From Clitoria ternatea (lineage: Eukaryota; Streptophyta; Magnoliopsida; Fabales; Fabaceae): DNA of 64,000 nt. Below the pieces are notes generated by a model. The model worked only from the letters and a program-made list of their open reading frames with translations, searched no databases and was not told the origin of the DNA. Each line of letters starts with the position of its first letter. Positions within the stretch are counted from its first letter, which is position 1. Below are positions 31,716 through 43,720 of this stretch, piece after piece. Position numbers and translations under genes: made by a program. The stretch covers positions 88,518,001 through 88,582,000 of the forward strand of contig CM075669.1 in NCBI GenBank assembly GCA_037962975.1, written 5' to 3'.

Positions 31716-32688
31716 TGCGTAAATAGGTAGGTTTTGATAATGACAAACCTAATGATATCCTAAGACAAAGAGGAATAAAACAAGGAGTCCATGCGTGGAG
31801 CTTCAGATTTAAGGAATAGCAAAAGCTTCATGTTGTGATGTGTCTTTAGGCTTGGCCATAGTTAAAATTCTTTCTTAAGATGGTAAAGACTCAAAAGTGA
31901 GTAAAGGAAAATTGATCCAGGTTTTAAAAATATTTTTTTAAAAAGACCAAAAATGATATAGGACTCAAAAACTAGCATTCTAGACCAGATTGAAGCATTT
32001 AGGGCCAAAATAGGTTAGCCTAGTTCAAACCAATCTAGAGGATGGTTTGAACTAGGATATGTGAAAGAGCCTTATGTTTTAGGCTTCTGTCTTATTACTG
32101 GAAACCTGGTATATTTTGTTACCTTTTGAAGTGACATTTTTTCCTATAAATTAAGTGCCCAAGCTTTAAAAATATTCACCTCACTCATCTCTTTAAGGCT
32201 TTTCTTTCATAAGGTTCTTTTATAATATTTTGAGTTGTGCCCTTGGACTAAGAGTGTTTTGGGTCTAGAGTAAGAGAAAGCCTTTTTTAGGATACCTTTG
32301 GGACTAATAAATCCTTGTTGGGATTGGGAACGAGCTGTGAGGAAGCTTTAGACTTTGGACAGGTAGTCCAAGAGTTGTAAATAAGATACCCTTGTAACTG
32401 TTTCAAATAATAATGACAAATTCTAAGCCTTTGGGCTAGGAGACTGAAGTATATCACAGTGATGGTGATCAAAGCAAGATACATCGTAGTGTGTTTTTCT
32501 TTTCCTTACTCTATTTATTCATTTTATTATTCATTTTTATCTATTATCACATTTACTTAGCCTTTTTTTTCATAAGTATTTTAAAAATCCTTTTTATTTT
32601 TTATTAAAAAAAGTTATTTACCCCTTTAATTGCTTCCACAAAAAATGAGAAAATTTCCAAGACTTAATTAACCCCCTCATTCCCTTCA
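31716..32688 (+). mobile_element. 3' LTR of the SIRE-like Copia element
   Basis: Starts about TTGCGTAAATAGG after the purine run AAAAAGGGGAGACTATA and includes GGTTTTGATAATGACAAACC, a block typical of SIRE/Maximus LTR starts. It ends near AACCCCCTCATTCCCTTCA. To the right, Tat integrase sequence of the opposite strand begins, so this Copia inserted into that element. The 5' end of the Copia is missing, so no TSD can be tested. Confidence 0.6.
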
Positions 32689-32928
32689 GTTTGAGGCCAT
32701 TTTCCAACATTTCATGATGTTTCCAATCTCATTTTCATTCAAGAACTTGAGATATGGCACAAACATGCCTCTTCAAAATAGTGCTCTGTTGACCATTATG
32801 AATTAAGGCAACTCTTTCTTCAGCTTCTTCTCTAAAGGGTCTGTAGGGGATTGGCCATGTACCATATATCAGAATATTAGGGCCAGCCATGAATCTTCAT
32901 CAAAGGCTTGTTCATGGATGGCAGAAAT
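32689..32928 (-). pseudogene. Tat integrase N-terminal fragment
   Basis: The - strand reads YMVHGQSPTDPLEKKLKKEL, then FIMVNRALF and GMFVPYLKFLNENE, matching the region just before the HHCC zinc finger of Tat integrase. It ends at the Copia LTR boundary near 32689, before the zinc ligands. Two stops lie within it. Confidence 0.6.
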
Positions 32929-33432
32929 TTAGGGTAAGACTGTGACACTTGGTTCGATGAGGGAGCTCTGGATGATAATTGTACTAGAACCAGCCTTTTT
33001 GGTACTAACCAGTCCAGACATGACATCAGCCCAGACATTATCTTTTCGTAGGACATGCTTAAATTCAATCTGCATAAATTTTTCCTTCAGCTCATTTACT
33101 GTAGCCAGGTACTGTTGCAACAACAGTTCCTTGCCTTGGTATTCTCTAACGACTTAGGAGATGACCAGTTGGGAGTCACTATAGAGAGTGACTTCCTTAG
33201 CTCCGATGTCCATGGATGTGTAAAAGCCAGCTAAACCTGCCTTATACTTAACTTGATTATTGGAAATTTTAAAAGCAAATCTCAAAGAGATTTCCCTGTC
33301 ATCACTTTCCACCACAACACCGATGCCACATCCTTTGTTATTTATTGACCATCCATAAACACTATCTAATGGGAACGTCAGTCTTTGGGGTTCGTTCTTT
33401 CTTGTCAACTCAATGAGAAAATTTTTTAACAC
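32929..33432 (-). pseudogene. Second (aRNase H-type) RNase H of the Tat element
   Basis: Two frames on the - strand (33432-33154 and 33123-32929), separated by one stop, give VYGWSINNKGCGIGVVVES, FAFKISNNQVKYKAGLAGF, EVTLYSDSQLV and VLRKDNVWADVMSGL. These are the blocks of the additional RNase H that Tat elements acquired next to their ancestral one. The first catalytic Asp is replaced in the YGWS segment, while the Asp of YSDSQLV is kept. It follows the RT and ancestral RNase H and precedes integrase. Confidence 0.75.
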
Positions 33433-33439
33433 CTAAACT

Positions 33440-34432
33440 TTAATGGCATCCCGGGGCTCATATGTGATATCAAACTCAAACAGGTCAATTGCCCATTTGA
33501 TCATCCTTCCTGCTAGATCAAGTTTGAATAACACAGTCTATAACGATAGATCAGTATGAACCAAAATTAGGCACACATGAAATTGGTGTGTCAGCTTTTG
33601 GGATACACATACTATTGCCAATGCAGCCTTCTCAATCTTCTAATATCGAAGCTCAACACCTTTGAGTGTTTTACCAGTGAAGTGAACATGCATTATCCTT
33701 CAAGAGTTTATTTTAGTAGGGCTACTCATAGTGCTTCATCTAAATAAGACAGATAAATAATTAGTTGTTCACTAGGGTCAGGTTTTACTAGAATTTAAGG
33801 TCTAGCCAGGACGCCCTTCAAGATCTAGAATGTCGTCTCCTATTCTTCTCCCTATTCATACTTCTTGTGTTTCTTCAAGATTTTATATAGGGGAAGTGAT
33901 CGATGTGCCATCTTAGGCATGAATTTTGCTAACATATCTATCTTGGACATCTTTAAGGCTTTTAGGACTTTGTAGTTCCTAGATCACCTTGTATTTATCT
34001 AAGTTGACTTTAGCCCTTCTCCGGGTCAATGTAAAACCCAGGACCTTTCTCCTGGTACAACAAAGATGTACTTCAAGGGGTTGAGCCATATGTCGTATGC
34101 TTTTAGCCTCTTAAAGATCTTTCTAAGATCGGCGGTATGATCTCTCGCTAGTGTCTTCACAATGATGTCATCTATATAAACCTCTACCAACTTGGTACAC
34201 ATTCCATTAAATACTTTATTGATCACGTGTTGATAGGTGCCACTGGTGTTTTTTAAACCAAACGATATGACTGTGTAGGAGAATACACCTTTGTCAGTTA
34301 TGAAGACCATTTTTTTTAGTCTCATTCCAACATCGATGTCTGATCATACCTGAAATATACATCTATAAAGGATAAAAATTGATGACTTGAAGAATCATCT
34401 ACCATTTGATTCATGCTAGGGAGGGGGTATGG
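33440..34432 (-). pseudogene. Tat RT C-terminal half and ancestral RNase H
   Basis: The frame at 34325-34026 contains MVFITDKGVFSYTVISFGLK, TYQHVINKVFNGM and the active-site block VEVYIDDIIVK, so YIDD is retained. Downstream (33700-33440) AALAIVCVSQKL, VHTDLSL and GRMIKWAIDLFEFD mark the ancestral RNase H, with stops in between. The N-terminal half of RT lies beyond the two solo LTRs at 37071 and higher. Removing those insertions with one copy of each TSD restores frame continuity at the break. Confidence 0.78.
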
Positions 34433-35793
34433 TGACAGCACCTGCAAGTGCATGGGTTTTTCGCGTAATATAAAGAATTACCATCTCCTCAGGGACCGTG
34501 TTCTGAAGTACTCAGAATTATGATCCTATTTATCTCAACAAGCGAAAATCAAGAGTTCATGCAAAGAAATTAAAAACAAAGCAAATAAAGATCACAAAAC
34601 AGAGAGTTTTCGGGAAATGAAATCAATTAAACATATCTTAGGATTTTCGGCGGACAAAATTCTTTGCATTAATGTTTAAGGATTTTACTTTATCTTTTAC
34701 TATTATGTTAACCAGGACAATTTTCCTAAGGTTCTACCTTTCCCTTCTCAAAGCTCCACTAGAATGCTCATAATTCAAACAAACTATCGTTTAATTTGAA
34801 AGGAGCTTTACGTTCAAGAAAACTAAATTTTTCATAATCACTAAAAAAATGTTCACTTCCCAGTCCCTCCCAAATTTAGTTTTTATGAAAAACTTAGGTT
34901 CTCAAAAGATTGAAAATAGTTCACTTATCAATCCCTCTAAGATTCAATCTTATGTTCAAATTCTTGAATTAGATTAATATGGTTAACTTCTCAGTCCTTC
35001 CCAAAATTAATTAAAAATAACCCAAAGTCTATCTCTAGATCAATAAGCGAATAACGAAATCAAGAATTGAAGGCAAAAATAAATTCATTGATAACATAGA
35101 GTACAAATTACATCGAACGCATTACAAACTACCCTATAAATCCCAAGAATAAGGATTTTAGCCACTCATGGTGTATAAGATATCAAAACAATTCATTGAA
35201 TCCATAAAGATTAGAAACAAAGATTACAAAGTTTTAAACAAAAAAGGGAAACAATGAATCCTAAAAACCAACCCTTTAAATTCTTCATTCCCCTTGTGTT
35301 TTCCTCCTTGAAAAACCTTGAGAAAGTCTTCCCGAATTGCCTTATTTCTTTGTACAACGTGCCTCTAGCCTCTAGAATGCAAAACCCTTGAAACGGTGCC
35401 TATATTCCCCTTTTAAATAGTGAAATCGTAAAATTCCATTTGTCAAACACGAACCACGGCTGTGGTTCACTTTGACTTCAACAACATGACTTTTAAGTAG
35501 TGCACTCCATGGCCATGCTTCAAACCAATGCTAGGTCGTGGAACACACTGTCTGGTCATCATTTTTCTTTGTTTTTCATTTCTTTTGGCGCACAGTTGCT
35601 TCGTTATGCAATGATTTCCATTCTTGACCTCAAAAAGAAACTTCAAACCTACAAATTCCTACAAAACTAGCAAACCAAGTAGCAAAAGAGGGAAAGAACA
35701 AAATTCACAAGGGATTTAGGGGAGATTTATTCAATTTAACCTAATTATGCCTAGAAAATACAACCTAAAATGATGTGTTTTAGAGACACATCA
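34433..35793 (-). mobile_element. Solo LTR of an Athila-like family
   Basis: On the - strand it starts TGATGTGTCTCTAAAACACATCA at 35793 and ends GGTGCTGTCA at 34433. The TSD is TATGG at 34428-34432, with its partner now displaced to 37075-37079 by the next insertion. It shares with the main Athila LTR the CTGCAAGYGCATG end block and an AACCACGGCTGTGGTTC motif (about 35452). There are no internal genes, so it is a recombination product. Confidence 0.85.
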
Positions 35794-35794
35794 T

Positions 35795-37070
35795 TGTTAG
35801 GGAATCCCTCAGGATCAGGTAGTGGAAATACAAGGATTCCCAAAAAGAATTGCAAAATGAGTGTTTCAAGGCATCACATATAAAATTTAAAATTTTGTTT
35901 TAGGGTTTACCTCTTGTAGACGCGACACGAGTTCCTCAATCGAAGCAATTGTAGCTTCGTCTTTAGGAGTCCACACAAGCACTCCCACCAAAATCTGAAA
36001 TTTTGAATGCTAGTAGGGAAGTTTAGAGAGTAATCTAATTTTTGAGCCACAGCCTATGAGCATCTCATGCTCTATATATAGGCTTAGGTCTTAACCTGAT
36101 AAGCTCTTATTAAACATTGGGCTCCTGACTCATTCTAAATGAGTTAGGCCCAATAGTTTTATTTATAGTCCAACTAAAATAAAACTATTTTCTGGTGGGC
36201 TTACTCTATGTGTGTGGCCCTCATAGGAAAAATAATCGATTATATTAATAATAAACTATTTTATTATTAATATAAAATAAGAGCAGAATCTAGCAATACG
36301 TCATTATGTCTAAATATTATTTATTATCGACATGACCTATAAGTGATAATTATTTTATATATTTATTCCTTTTGTCATGATATCTAATTGGGCCTAAGGC
36401 ATGGTCGTCGTCATCCTTGTATGGCCTAACTCATTTTATTTGATACCAAAGTAGACTTTACAGAATAAATATCTAATATTTATTCATCCTAGCATGGCCA
36501 TGCATTTCGTTAGTCTCACTACATCAAGTGGCCCATAGATATCACTCCTGTCACATAGGAGAGATAAATCTCATCTATATCACTCACATCCCTCTACATA
36601 ATTTATCCATTGCCTAATCATAATTTTTATGGTCATCCTATTATAGATGACATTAGATTGTATTAAAATAACAAACTCCTTATATAGGAATCGTAGTGAT
36701 TTCAGGTCGAAGGACTATATACCATTATCACATTTGAGAACCGTTTGTGACAATCATGTAACGATCCATGCAACGTTCTCATGGTGGGTCTGTCCAGTAC
36801 AACATTACTCTCAATATGTACCCGTGTAAAGACTTGATATCATATATATCCATGATTTGTGAGATCAAATCATCAGTACATTCACACACTAGTCTTAATA
36901 TATTCACATGTCCCCATGTGAATACTTGATTAGGGATATTTTAGGAATAATTCTCATATGACCTATTATTCTAAGATAAATAGTTTTAAAACAATCTTAA
37001 AACTGAAAATACTTATTTTATTGATAAGTTAAAATTGATACATTAATAATTCGTAATGCATACACCAACA
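35795..37070. mobile_element. Solo LTR of a Copia-like family
   Basis: 1276 bp from TGTTAGGGAATCCC to GCATACACCAACA, with termini TGTTRG/CCAACA as in Copia LTRs. The flanks ATCAT (35790-35794) and ATAAT (37071-37075) form a 5-bp TSD with one change. It inserted exactly at the edge of the Athila-like solo LTR. The CTATATATAG at 36073-36082 may be a TATA region. Orientation is not certain. Confidence 0.8.
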
Positions 37071-38330
37071 ATAATATGGGTCCTTAGGACAACATTGATT
37101 GAGATTCACATAATTTGTGCATATTGGCCACTTTCTATTGGATTTTTGAACCATCACAATGTTAGAAAACCATGATAATTACTGGATTTCTCTGACAAAT
37201 CCAGCCTTGAGGAGCTATTTCGTCTACTCACAAGCAGCCTTCTACTTCTTCAAACCTAAACATCTTTTCGTCTAGGCGAATGGCTTTGTTTCAAGGTACA
37301 CTGCTAACTCATGGCAACAAAAATAAGGATCTATTTCAGGCATATCAACCACAGTCCAAGTGAGCTTTGATGTGCATCACTTTGTCTGCAATATCTCCAA
37401 GAACAATAGCTTTAGAACCTGCCTTCATTGTGGGCTTAAAGGGGTTCAGAGGATCGACTTTCAATTTTTCTCATGGGTCGAGGTCAATCACACTAATCAT
37501 TCCTACTAACATTTCATCATTGTTTAGCTTGTGTTTCTTCATAGAGACCTCTTCTTTTACCATGTTTAAGCTCAAGTTGTAAAAATATTAGGCCATCTCC
37601 TAATCACCTTGACAAAGGAAACCTAATTGTCTTTGTCAATGAACTTAATGAGTAAGTGTGGAGTAAAGTTGATGGCTTCTATAGCATTGATTGTGGGTCT
37701 CCCAATGATGCCATTGTAAAGGGATTTTGACATCAATCACCAAGATTATGGTCTTAATCATTTTTAGCTTTGAGCTCACCATCAAATATGATCCTTGTGT
37801 CTAGGTACCCCTTGGTAGGATGTTTGGCGCTATTGAAAGTTGTTAAGTCATGCGTCTAAGGTTGTAAGTCCATGTTGGTTAAGCCTATTTTCTTAAACCA
37901 ATCATAAAAATTTACATCATAGGAACTCCCTTGATCAACTACAAGTCATTTGACATCCATATTTTCTACAATGGCCATGATGACCACGACGTCATCTCCT
38001 CTAAGAACTATTGGACCAAAATTGTCAGCAGAGAAAGAAATGAGGGGTGTTTGGACATCGTCTCTGAAGGGTTTGTTATCCTTCTTGTTCTAGACTGACA
38101 TGATCATTCTAAAGTATTTTTTATTGTAGTGTTAGACACATCGCCTCGAGTAAAGCCTCCTACGATCATCTTTATCATTTTTCTTCTTCCCTTTAGGGGT
38201 GAAGGAGGAACATTGTCCTCTTCCTGGACAACCTCTACCACTTGGGCTTTTATTTTTCACCCATCATGAATCACTTTATATCTCGTCCATCATCACCGTC
38301 TAGGGACCGGTCTCTATGTCCTTTTTCAAA
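37071..38330 (-). pseudogene. Tat protease and RT N-terminal half
   Basis: The - strand shows RT blocks near 37260-37080 (LLKAGFVREIQ, NIVMVQKSNRKWPIC, NLNQCCPKDPY), ending at the solo LTR junction. The aspartic protease is upstream, with an intact DQGSS active site (codons 37936-37922) in VVDQGSSYDV and the flanking VVVIMAIVENMDVK block near 37980. Multiple stops are present. Protease would process the polyprotein; the catalytic Asp is intact but the frame is not. Confidence 0.7.
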
Positions 38331-39600
38331 TTAGTCCAACTTGTCTTGAGACTTTCTCTTTAAGAGGTAGTGCTTCAATTTTCCCTCCTTAATAAAGACT
38401 TTGACAATGTCCTTCCACTGTCTATATTCCTCAGTGGTGTGACTGAACTGCTCATGAAAGTCATAGTACTTCCTTGGGTTTCCAGGCCTCTTAACAGTGC
38501 TCGTTTTTGGATTCTATACACTAAAAAGGATGGCCAGACAATCTTCCTCAAATACTGAGCTGGTCTAGTATTAAAAGGTGCATGGTGATCAAAATTGAAC
38601 ATTTTCTTTTCCTGATGTCAGGGATGAGTCTCTCTACCTATGTCCTTCTAAGGTGTCTTCTCATTTTTTTTATTTTTCTTTCCTTTACAGGGCCAGGGTA
38701 AGTATAGAAGAAGTCTTAGCCATTGTGTCTTCCAAACACATCTCAATACCAACGTATTTAGTGGCCTTCCTCCTGAATTCTTTGAATCTTTAGAGAGATC
38801 TCTTTATTAGATAAAGGAAAATATAAACTTTGACTACAAAGCTTCATTGACGATATAAAGCTGAATAGCCTCTATCAAATCTGGCACCATAAAGGCCTCT
38901 TTTTGGAATTGCTTTCAAAAACCCTTTAAAGATTCTTTTTCTCTTGGCTTGATATGAATTAGGGTTTACTATGGGAAGTCTTAGGGATGTCCTTGGAAAT
39001 GAAAAAGTGGTCACCAACTGCTTCAGCCATATCAATCTAAGAATCAATTGAGCTTATAGAAAGGCCTTTAAATTAGCTTAAAGCTTTTCTAGTGAGGGTT
39101 CTGGGGAACATTCAGCACATCACATTGAACTTAGCCCTAGAAACATGCCTCATACACATATGTATCCAAGTGTTTTCCTAAAACGGTTTCACTAGAATAC
39201 TTGCCTATTGACAACAATAGGGTGGTTTTTATATTTTTGGGGATAAGGACCCCCATAAACCTTATGGAGAAAGGTACATTCTGCCTATACCTTATTGAGA
39301 GGCCAAGGCCTATAGGTTCCGACATTAGGGAAAATGATGGTCATCCCGACATTGGGATTCATGGTGGTCATCTTCATATGTAGAGATCCTAGCGTAAGAT
39401 GGGGTAATGGACATACCATGGTAAAATACCTCTAGATGGGGTCTTGTCGGAGAAGCTTAGTGTTATGTAGTAATTCGTTCCTCTGACTATTCATGATCCT
39501 TTCTTAATTTTGCCAACTCCGCCCTGAGCTGGTGAATGACCTTGTTGTAAAGATTTAGTTGCGCCACAACTGCTACGCATCTTGTACTTTGGTTTACAGA
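38331..39600 (-). pseudogene. Tat gag relic
   Basis: The - strand translation includes HEQFSHTTEEYRQWKD (near 38450), which corresponds to the conserved CxFHxxHGHTTxEC block at the end of Tat gag, though its Cys residues are lost. Upstream, LIWLKQLVTTFSFPRTSLRL and FKGFLKAIPKRGLYGARF (39047-38844) are shifted-frame versions of the central gag region. Frameshifts are frequent. Gag would build the particle. Confidence 0.6.
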
Positions 39601-40318
39601 TTGGAGTCTTAGCCAATCTAATATCATAAGTTAGGCGCCTAGGTTCCATATATATAAAATCATGTATATGGCCATCCGAGGTTAGGGAATATCAATATGT
39701 TGCACCATCATATGGTTTGTAGGAATACCTTTAACGGCTCGACCAGGCGTGCTAATGATTTATCTGGTGTGGGGACATAATGTCCAGTATCAGTTCCAGG
39801 GGATCTCACTCAATCTATTATATCAGTCTAGTAGGGTTCCGATATTATGTCTCTCAGTCCAATAGGGGGTAGAGAGTCTTGTCATCACGTCGTCCAGCCA
39901 ACACACTAGTAATTTACATTGCAGGGCAAAATAGGGTGTCACTTGCAAAGACACTTAGACGATCAAGTTAATATCAAATTAGTCAAGATCAAAGCTCAGG
40001 TGTAGGCTGGTGAACATACCTTAACGAGGAATAAATATGATATTTATAGACTTGAGTGGTAAGAACATTCTACATGGCATGTGTCAGTACAAAATCTGTA
40101 AAAAAAATGGATAAAGTTGTCACAGTCACAGACATTCCTGACATTCTCTATAGGTTATTCATCGGTGTGCCCCCAACGGATTTGGCAGGCTCTCCCTGAT
40201 TCTGGTGCTTAAGAACTCCTGTTAGAGGATTACGATCACACAAGGCTACTGAGGTCTAGGAACGCTTGTGGGAGGTATCTAAGTGTTGTAGGACATCCTA
40301 GATCAGCTTCCACTACAA
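39601..40318 (-). other. Leader and LTR part of the Tat element, with TATA box
   Basis: No coding region. TATAAATA on the - strand at 40048-40041 in TCTATAAATATCATATTTATTC is a good TATA box, placing the LTR R region to its left. I could not fix the LTR ends or a primer site. GTGACACCCTATTTTGCCC (- strand, about 39945) may be near an LTR border. Confidence 0.4.
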
Positions 40319-41495
40319 AATAGTGATACTTTTCTATCTTAAGTCTTTTGAGACTTAGATGAGGTTAGTAGCAAAGTTGAAATACTGGTAAAACTATTTT
40401 GAAGTATTTTGAAACTACTATCTCTTTTTCTAAAGAGATTTAGTTGTTCAGAAACAAATTTTGAAAACTAGGCTTTCCTTCAAAAACAAGTTTTCTTATT
40501 TCTAAACAAAGTCTCACTTTTGTAAAAAAAAACTTTAATTGAAAATCCCTTTACTTTCCCTAAGGTTTATAGCTTCAAAAACATTTTCACAACCTTTAAA
40601 AACACAATGTGCATTATTAATAGATTTTAACAAACTAAAACTAAAAGGATAAGGATTGGGAAATTCACACATAAAGACTTATACTAGTTCACCTCTCACT
40701 AATACTTAAGGCTACATTTAGTACCTACCTCGATGAGATTTCTTTCACTATTCAACCTTGAATACAAGTATTTTTTCTTGCCAAGCCTCTTCAGGCTCTT
40801 TCGCACAAGTACTGTTTCCCAAAGCCTCTTCAGGCTCAATAAATAACCTTACCCTTGCAAGTTGAACACTCTTACAACCTTATCTACCTAACTAGCAAGT
40901 AAGAAAACACATTTTTAACGAAGATAATTTGTAAAAGGTTTGAGTTTGATAGTCTTAGCATGAAAAGTAGGGTATATTAAAAAAACTAAGCTATAATCTC
41001 ACATAGTTAAGACCTTTAACTGTTTGAGAGTTAGACTTTCACAAAGAGAGCAATTAACAAATTCCTAGTTAGACTTTCACATAGTTCTTAGACTTTCTTT
41101 TACAATGTGTGAGAAAAAATAGAGTATAAGCTTTCTGAATCTAGCTTGCATGAGAAATTGATTCACTCTCAGAATGATTTATTGTTGTTCTTGTGTGTCT
41201 CCACTTGTGTTTTAAGCATTTTATTTATAAAAAGATGTAGAAAAGTAGTTGTTGGGAGCTTGTCTTTTTCTTGTTCAAAAGGTGGAGTTGAATTGGATTT
41301 TCAAATAGAAAATATTGATTTGGCTCTAAATGGTTTAGAAATAGAAACCCTTATTTTGGTTTTAGAGGGTTCACAAATAGAAACCATAATTTTAATTCTA
41401 AAGGGTTCAAAAATAGAAACCTTAATTTTATTTCTTAAGGGTTCAGAAACAAAAACTATGAACTTGAGATTCTTCCAGATTTCATAGTATACTTG
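40319..41495. mobile_element. Copia-like LTR fragment, left of the CACTA insertion
   Basis: Shares a run of words with 26520-26830, including CCAAAGCCTCTTCAGGC and the tract around TTCACCTC...CTACATTTAGTACCT. The outer CACTA element is inserted in it, and related AT-rich sequence continues at 58148. A frame at 41146-41487 reads through a short repeat and is not considered a gene. Confidence 0.45.
41325..41465. repeat. 36-bp tandem repeat, four copies, in frame
   Basis: GGTTYARAAATAGAAACC recurs every 36 bp; the + strand translation is a 12-residue repeat of the type G-S-x-I-E-T-L-I-L-x-L-x. The element is degraded, so coding is doubtful. Confidence 0.7.
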
Positions 41496-42520
41496 CACTA
41501 CTACAAAACATATTTTTAGTACCGGGTAAAATTGACTTTTAACACCAGATTTTTTGGAAGTGTTAAGTGCACAGGTGTTAAAAATCAAGACTTTTATCAT
41601 CGGATATTTTATTATCTGGTGTTAATTACTACTTTTAACATCAAACTTGTAAAACATCTGGTGTTGTTTATTTATTACAACATCAGTTTTTTACACATCC
41701 GATGTGAAATATTATTTTCCACACCAATTAGTTCTTATACCATTATATTCGGTGTTAATTATACTTTGCAACATCAAATGTTTTAGAATTTCTGATGTTA
41801 AATATGATTTGTAACACCTGTCTTTTTTTGTACCCAGGATTAAAAATATTTTTAACACTTATATATTTGTTATAATAGGGTGTTAATTTTATCAAATTTA
41901 ACACCTATTTCAGAATATAACCAGTGTCAAAAGTTCTTGCTTTGAATGCTTTATTTTATTCTTTTTTATTATTATTAAAAGATAATTTAATAAAAAATAC
42001 ACATCCATATATATGCATCAATAATATTTAAGGTCAAACATTAATATTCATATTAATGCTAAATTTATCTATATAACATATACATATATCCAAAACATTA
42101 ATAAATATAAAGGCATAAAGTGAAACATCAATAAATCACATCAGTACTATGAGAAATCTCCCTATTGCTCGCTTAAGTGCTTTGTATTTTTTCTCATCAC
42201 TGGAAAGATCACTTGAAATAAGATAAAACAATAAAGGTCATTTCTAACACTAATTTATATTTAACTTAATAAATAGCTTCATAGCAACAAACAAAAAATA
42301 GAACATAATTTATTTTCACAAAAAAAAATATTATTTGATAAAAAGATAGTAGAAAATAAAATATAAACGATATCATCAAAAGTATAATTTCTATATAGTT
42401 TCTCAACAGTTAAAGTAATAACTATAAATAAATCAATGATGGCTATGTCCACTAAATATGCAGGGAACACATATTAGATAAAAGATGAAACCAGTTTTAT
42501 TGTCCAAAGCTTAAACGGGT

Positions 42521-42532
42521 TTTTTTGTAGTG
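42521..42532. repeat. Internal TIR-like TTTTTTGTAGTG
   Basis: TTTTTTGTAGTG in the left arm of the outer CACTA resembles an inverted CACTA terminus, but the following bases do not match the TSD at 41493. It is possibly an abandoned internal end. Confidence 0.3.
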
Positions 42533-42703
42533 GTTGAGATGTAACTTTTTTTGGATGAAAAGAGATATGTAAATTACAATTAAATTAACTAGGTTATAAA
42601 GCAAAACACAAATCCACCACAACACATTTCAGTCTGTCAGATGTCAATCAGGTAATATTTTCTACATTTGAGTAGCTTTTAAGCAAATAAAACAGGCCCA
42701 AAC

Positions 42704-42720
42704 CTTGTTCATCCTTCAGT
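42704..42720 (-). pseudogene. UPF1: UPF1 exon 5, distal half (left of the nested CACTA)
   Basis: The - strand reads ACTGAAGGATGAACAAG then GTTTGG. The first ACT is the TSD copy. LKDEQG continues the UPF1 sequence interrupted at 55411, and GTTTGG is a candidate splice donor. See the entry at 55411. Confidence 0.8.
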
Positions 42721-42732
42721 CACTACAACATT

Positions 42733-43200
42733 TTTGTTTCCTAGGAACAATTGAAAATTGTTCTCATATTGACAAAAATTGTTGCGTAAAGGTATAGGGA
42801 ACAATTTTCCATTGTTGCATATGCAAGCGTTACCTATTGTTTTAGGGAACAATTTTTGGAACCTTTAAGCTACACTACTTGAAAATGTTGGCTCTACTTC
42901 GGGAATAAGCAACATTTATGATGCTAACATCAAACAACACTTTTGAATTATTGTTTTTATAAAGTACAATTCACGATTGTTGCTTATGAGGAAAAATGCA
43001 ACATTCATTAAAGGTAACTATAGAGTATTGGCAATAGTTCTTAAGTGTACATATATGGTATAGGAAACATTTTGACAATTGTTGTTTGAGAGTTAAAATA
43101 CAACATTTTTAAATTGTAACAATACATATTAAGAACATTGCTTAATTGTATGCACAAGGTGTAAATAACATTTTTTAATTATAGTCATAATATGATGATG
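42733..43200. repeat. Left subterminal repeat region of the inner CACTA
   Basis: Short repeats around AACAATTTT/GCAACATTT in both orientations. In CACTA elements such repeats bind the TNPA/TNP1 protein, which brings the ends together. From 43200 to 43720 I see only AT-rich sequence with no gene. Confidence 0.6.
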
Positions 43201-43720
43201 GAGTATGAACGAAACATTTAATAAACATAGCCTTAATTTTCATAAATTAATAGTGCTTCTTGAATTCATAAATCTTTTATTTCATACCTATAGCAATGTT
43301 GATTAAATTAATACACAACTTTTATTTGTATCTTTATTCTAGATATATTCATTAAATTTGAAAATTAATTCATGAATTATTTTAATTATATTACGACATA
43401 TAATTTTGCACTAAAATTAGAATATATATATATATATTGTCAACATCTACTTAGTTTGAACATCCATCCAAAATTATAATGGTCAATCAAATGAAAACAT
43501 TATCTTATATCAAATATATTTCATACTTTTAAGTATATAGCAAAAAACATGTCTAATATAAGTACTTAATAAAAACATTCTAAACCTAAATCATCAAAAA
43601 AGACAATATTGTCTTATCAAATATCATATGTCTAGCCAAAAATATATCCAATATCCAATAAGACCATTGTAACACTATAAGTAGAGATTAGTAACTTCAC
43701 GATCAAAGCATCTTCGAAAT

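Larger units (their letters stand above)
32689..40318 (-). mobile_element. Tat-lineage Gypsy element, - strand, degenerate
   Basis: On the - strand, from right to left: TATA-containing LTR/leader, gag, protease, RT, RNase H, a second (plant-type) RNase H and the start of integrase, where it is truncated by the SIRE-like Copia. Two consecutive RNase H domains mark the Tat lineage. RT is interrupted by two solo LTRs. Stops and frameshifts occur throughout. The 3' half of integrase and the 3' LTR are not in the window. Confidence 0.78.

Noticed and set aside
40308..40322. CCACTACAAAATAG as another CACTA terminus
   Set aside because: No inverted partner, TSD or subterminal repeats found.
41496..42532. 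A separate 1-kb CACTA element ending at TTTTTTGTAGTG (42532)
   Set aside because: The bases after 42532 (GTT) do not duplicate TTG at 41493, whereas those after 58144 do, and the subterminal repeats match the 58-kb end.
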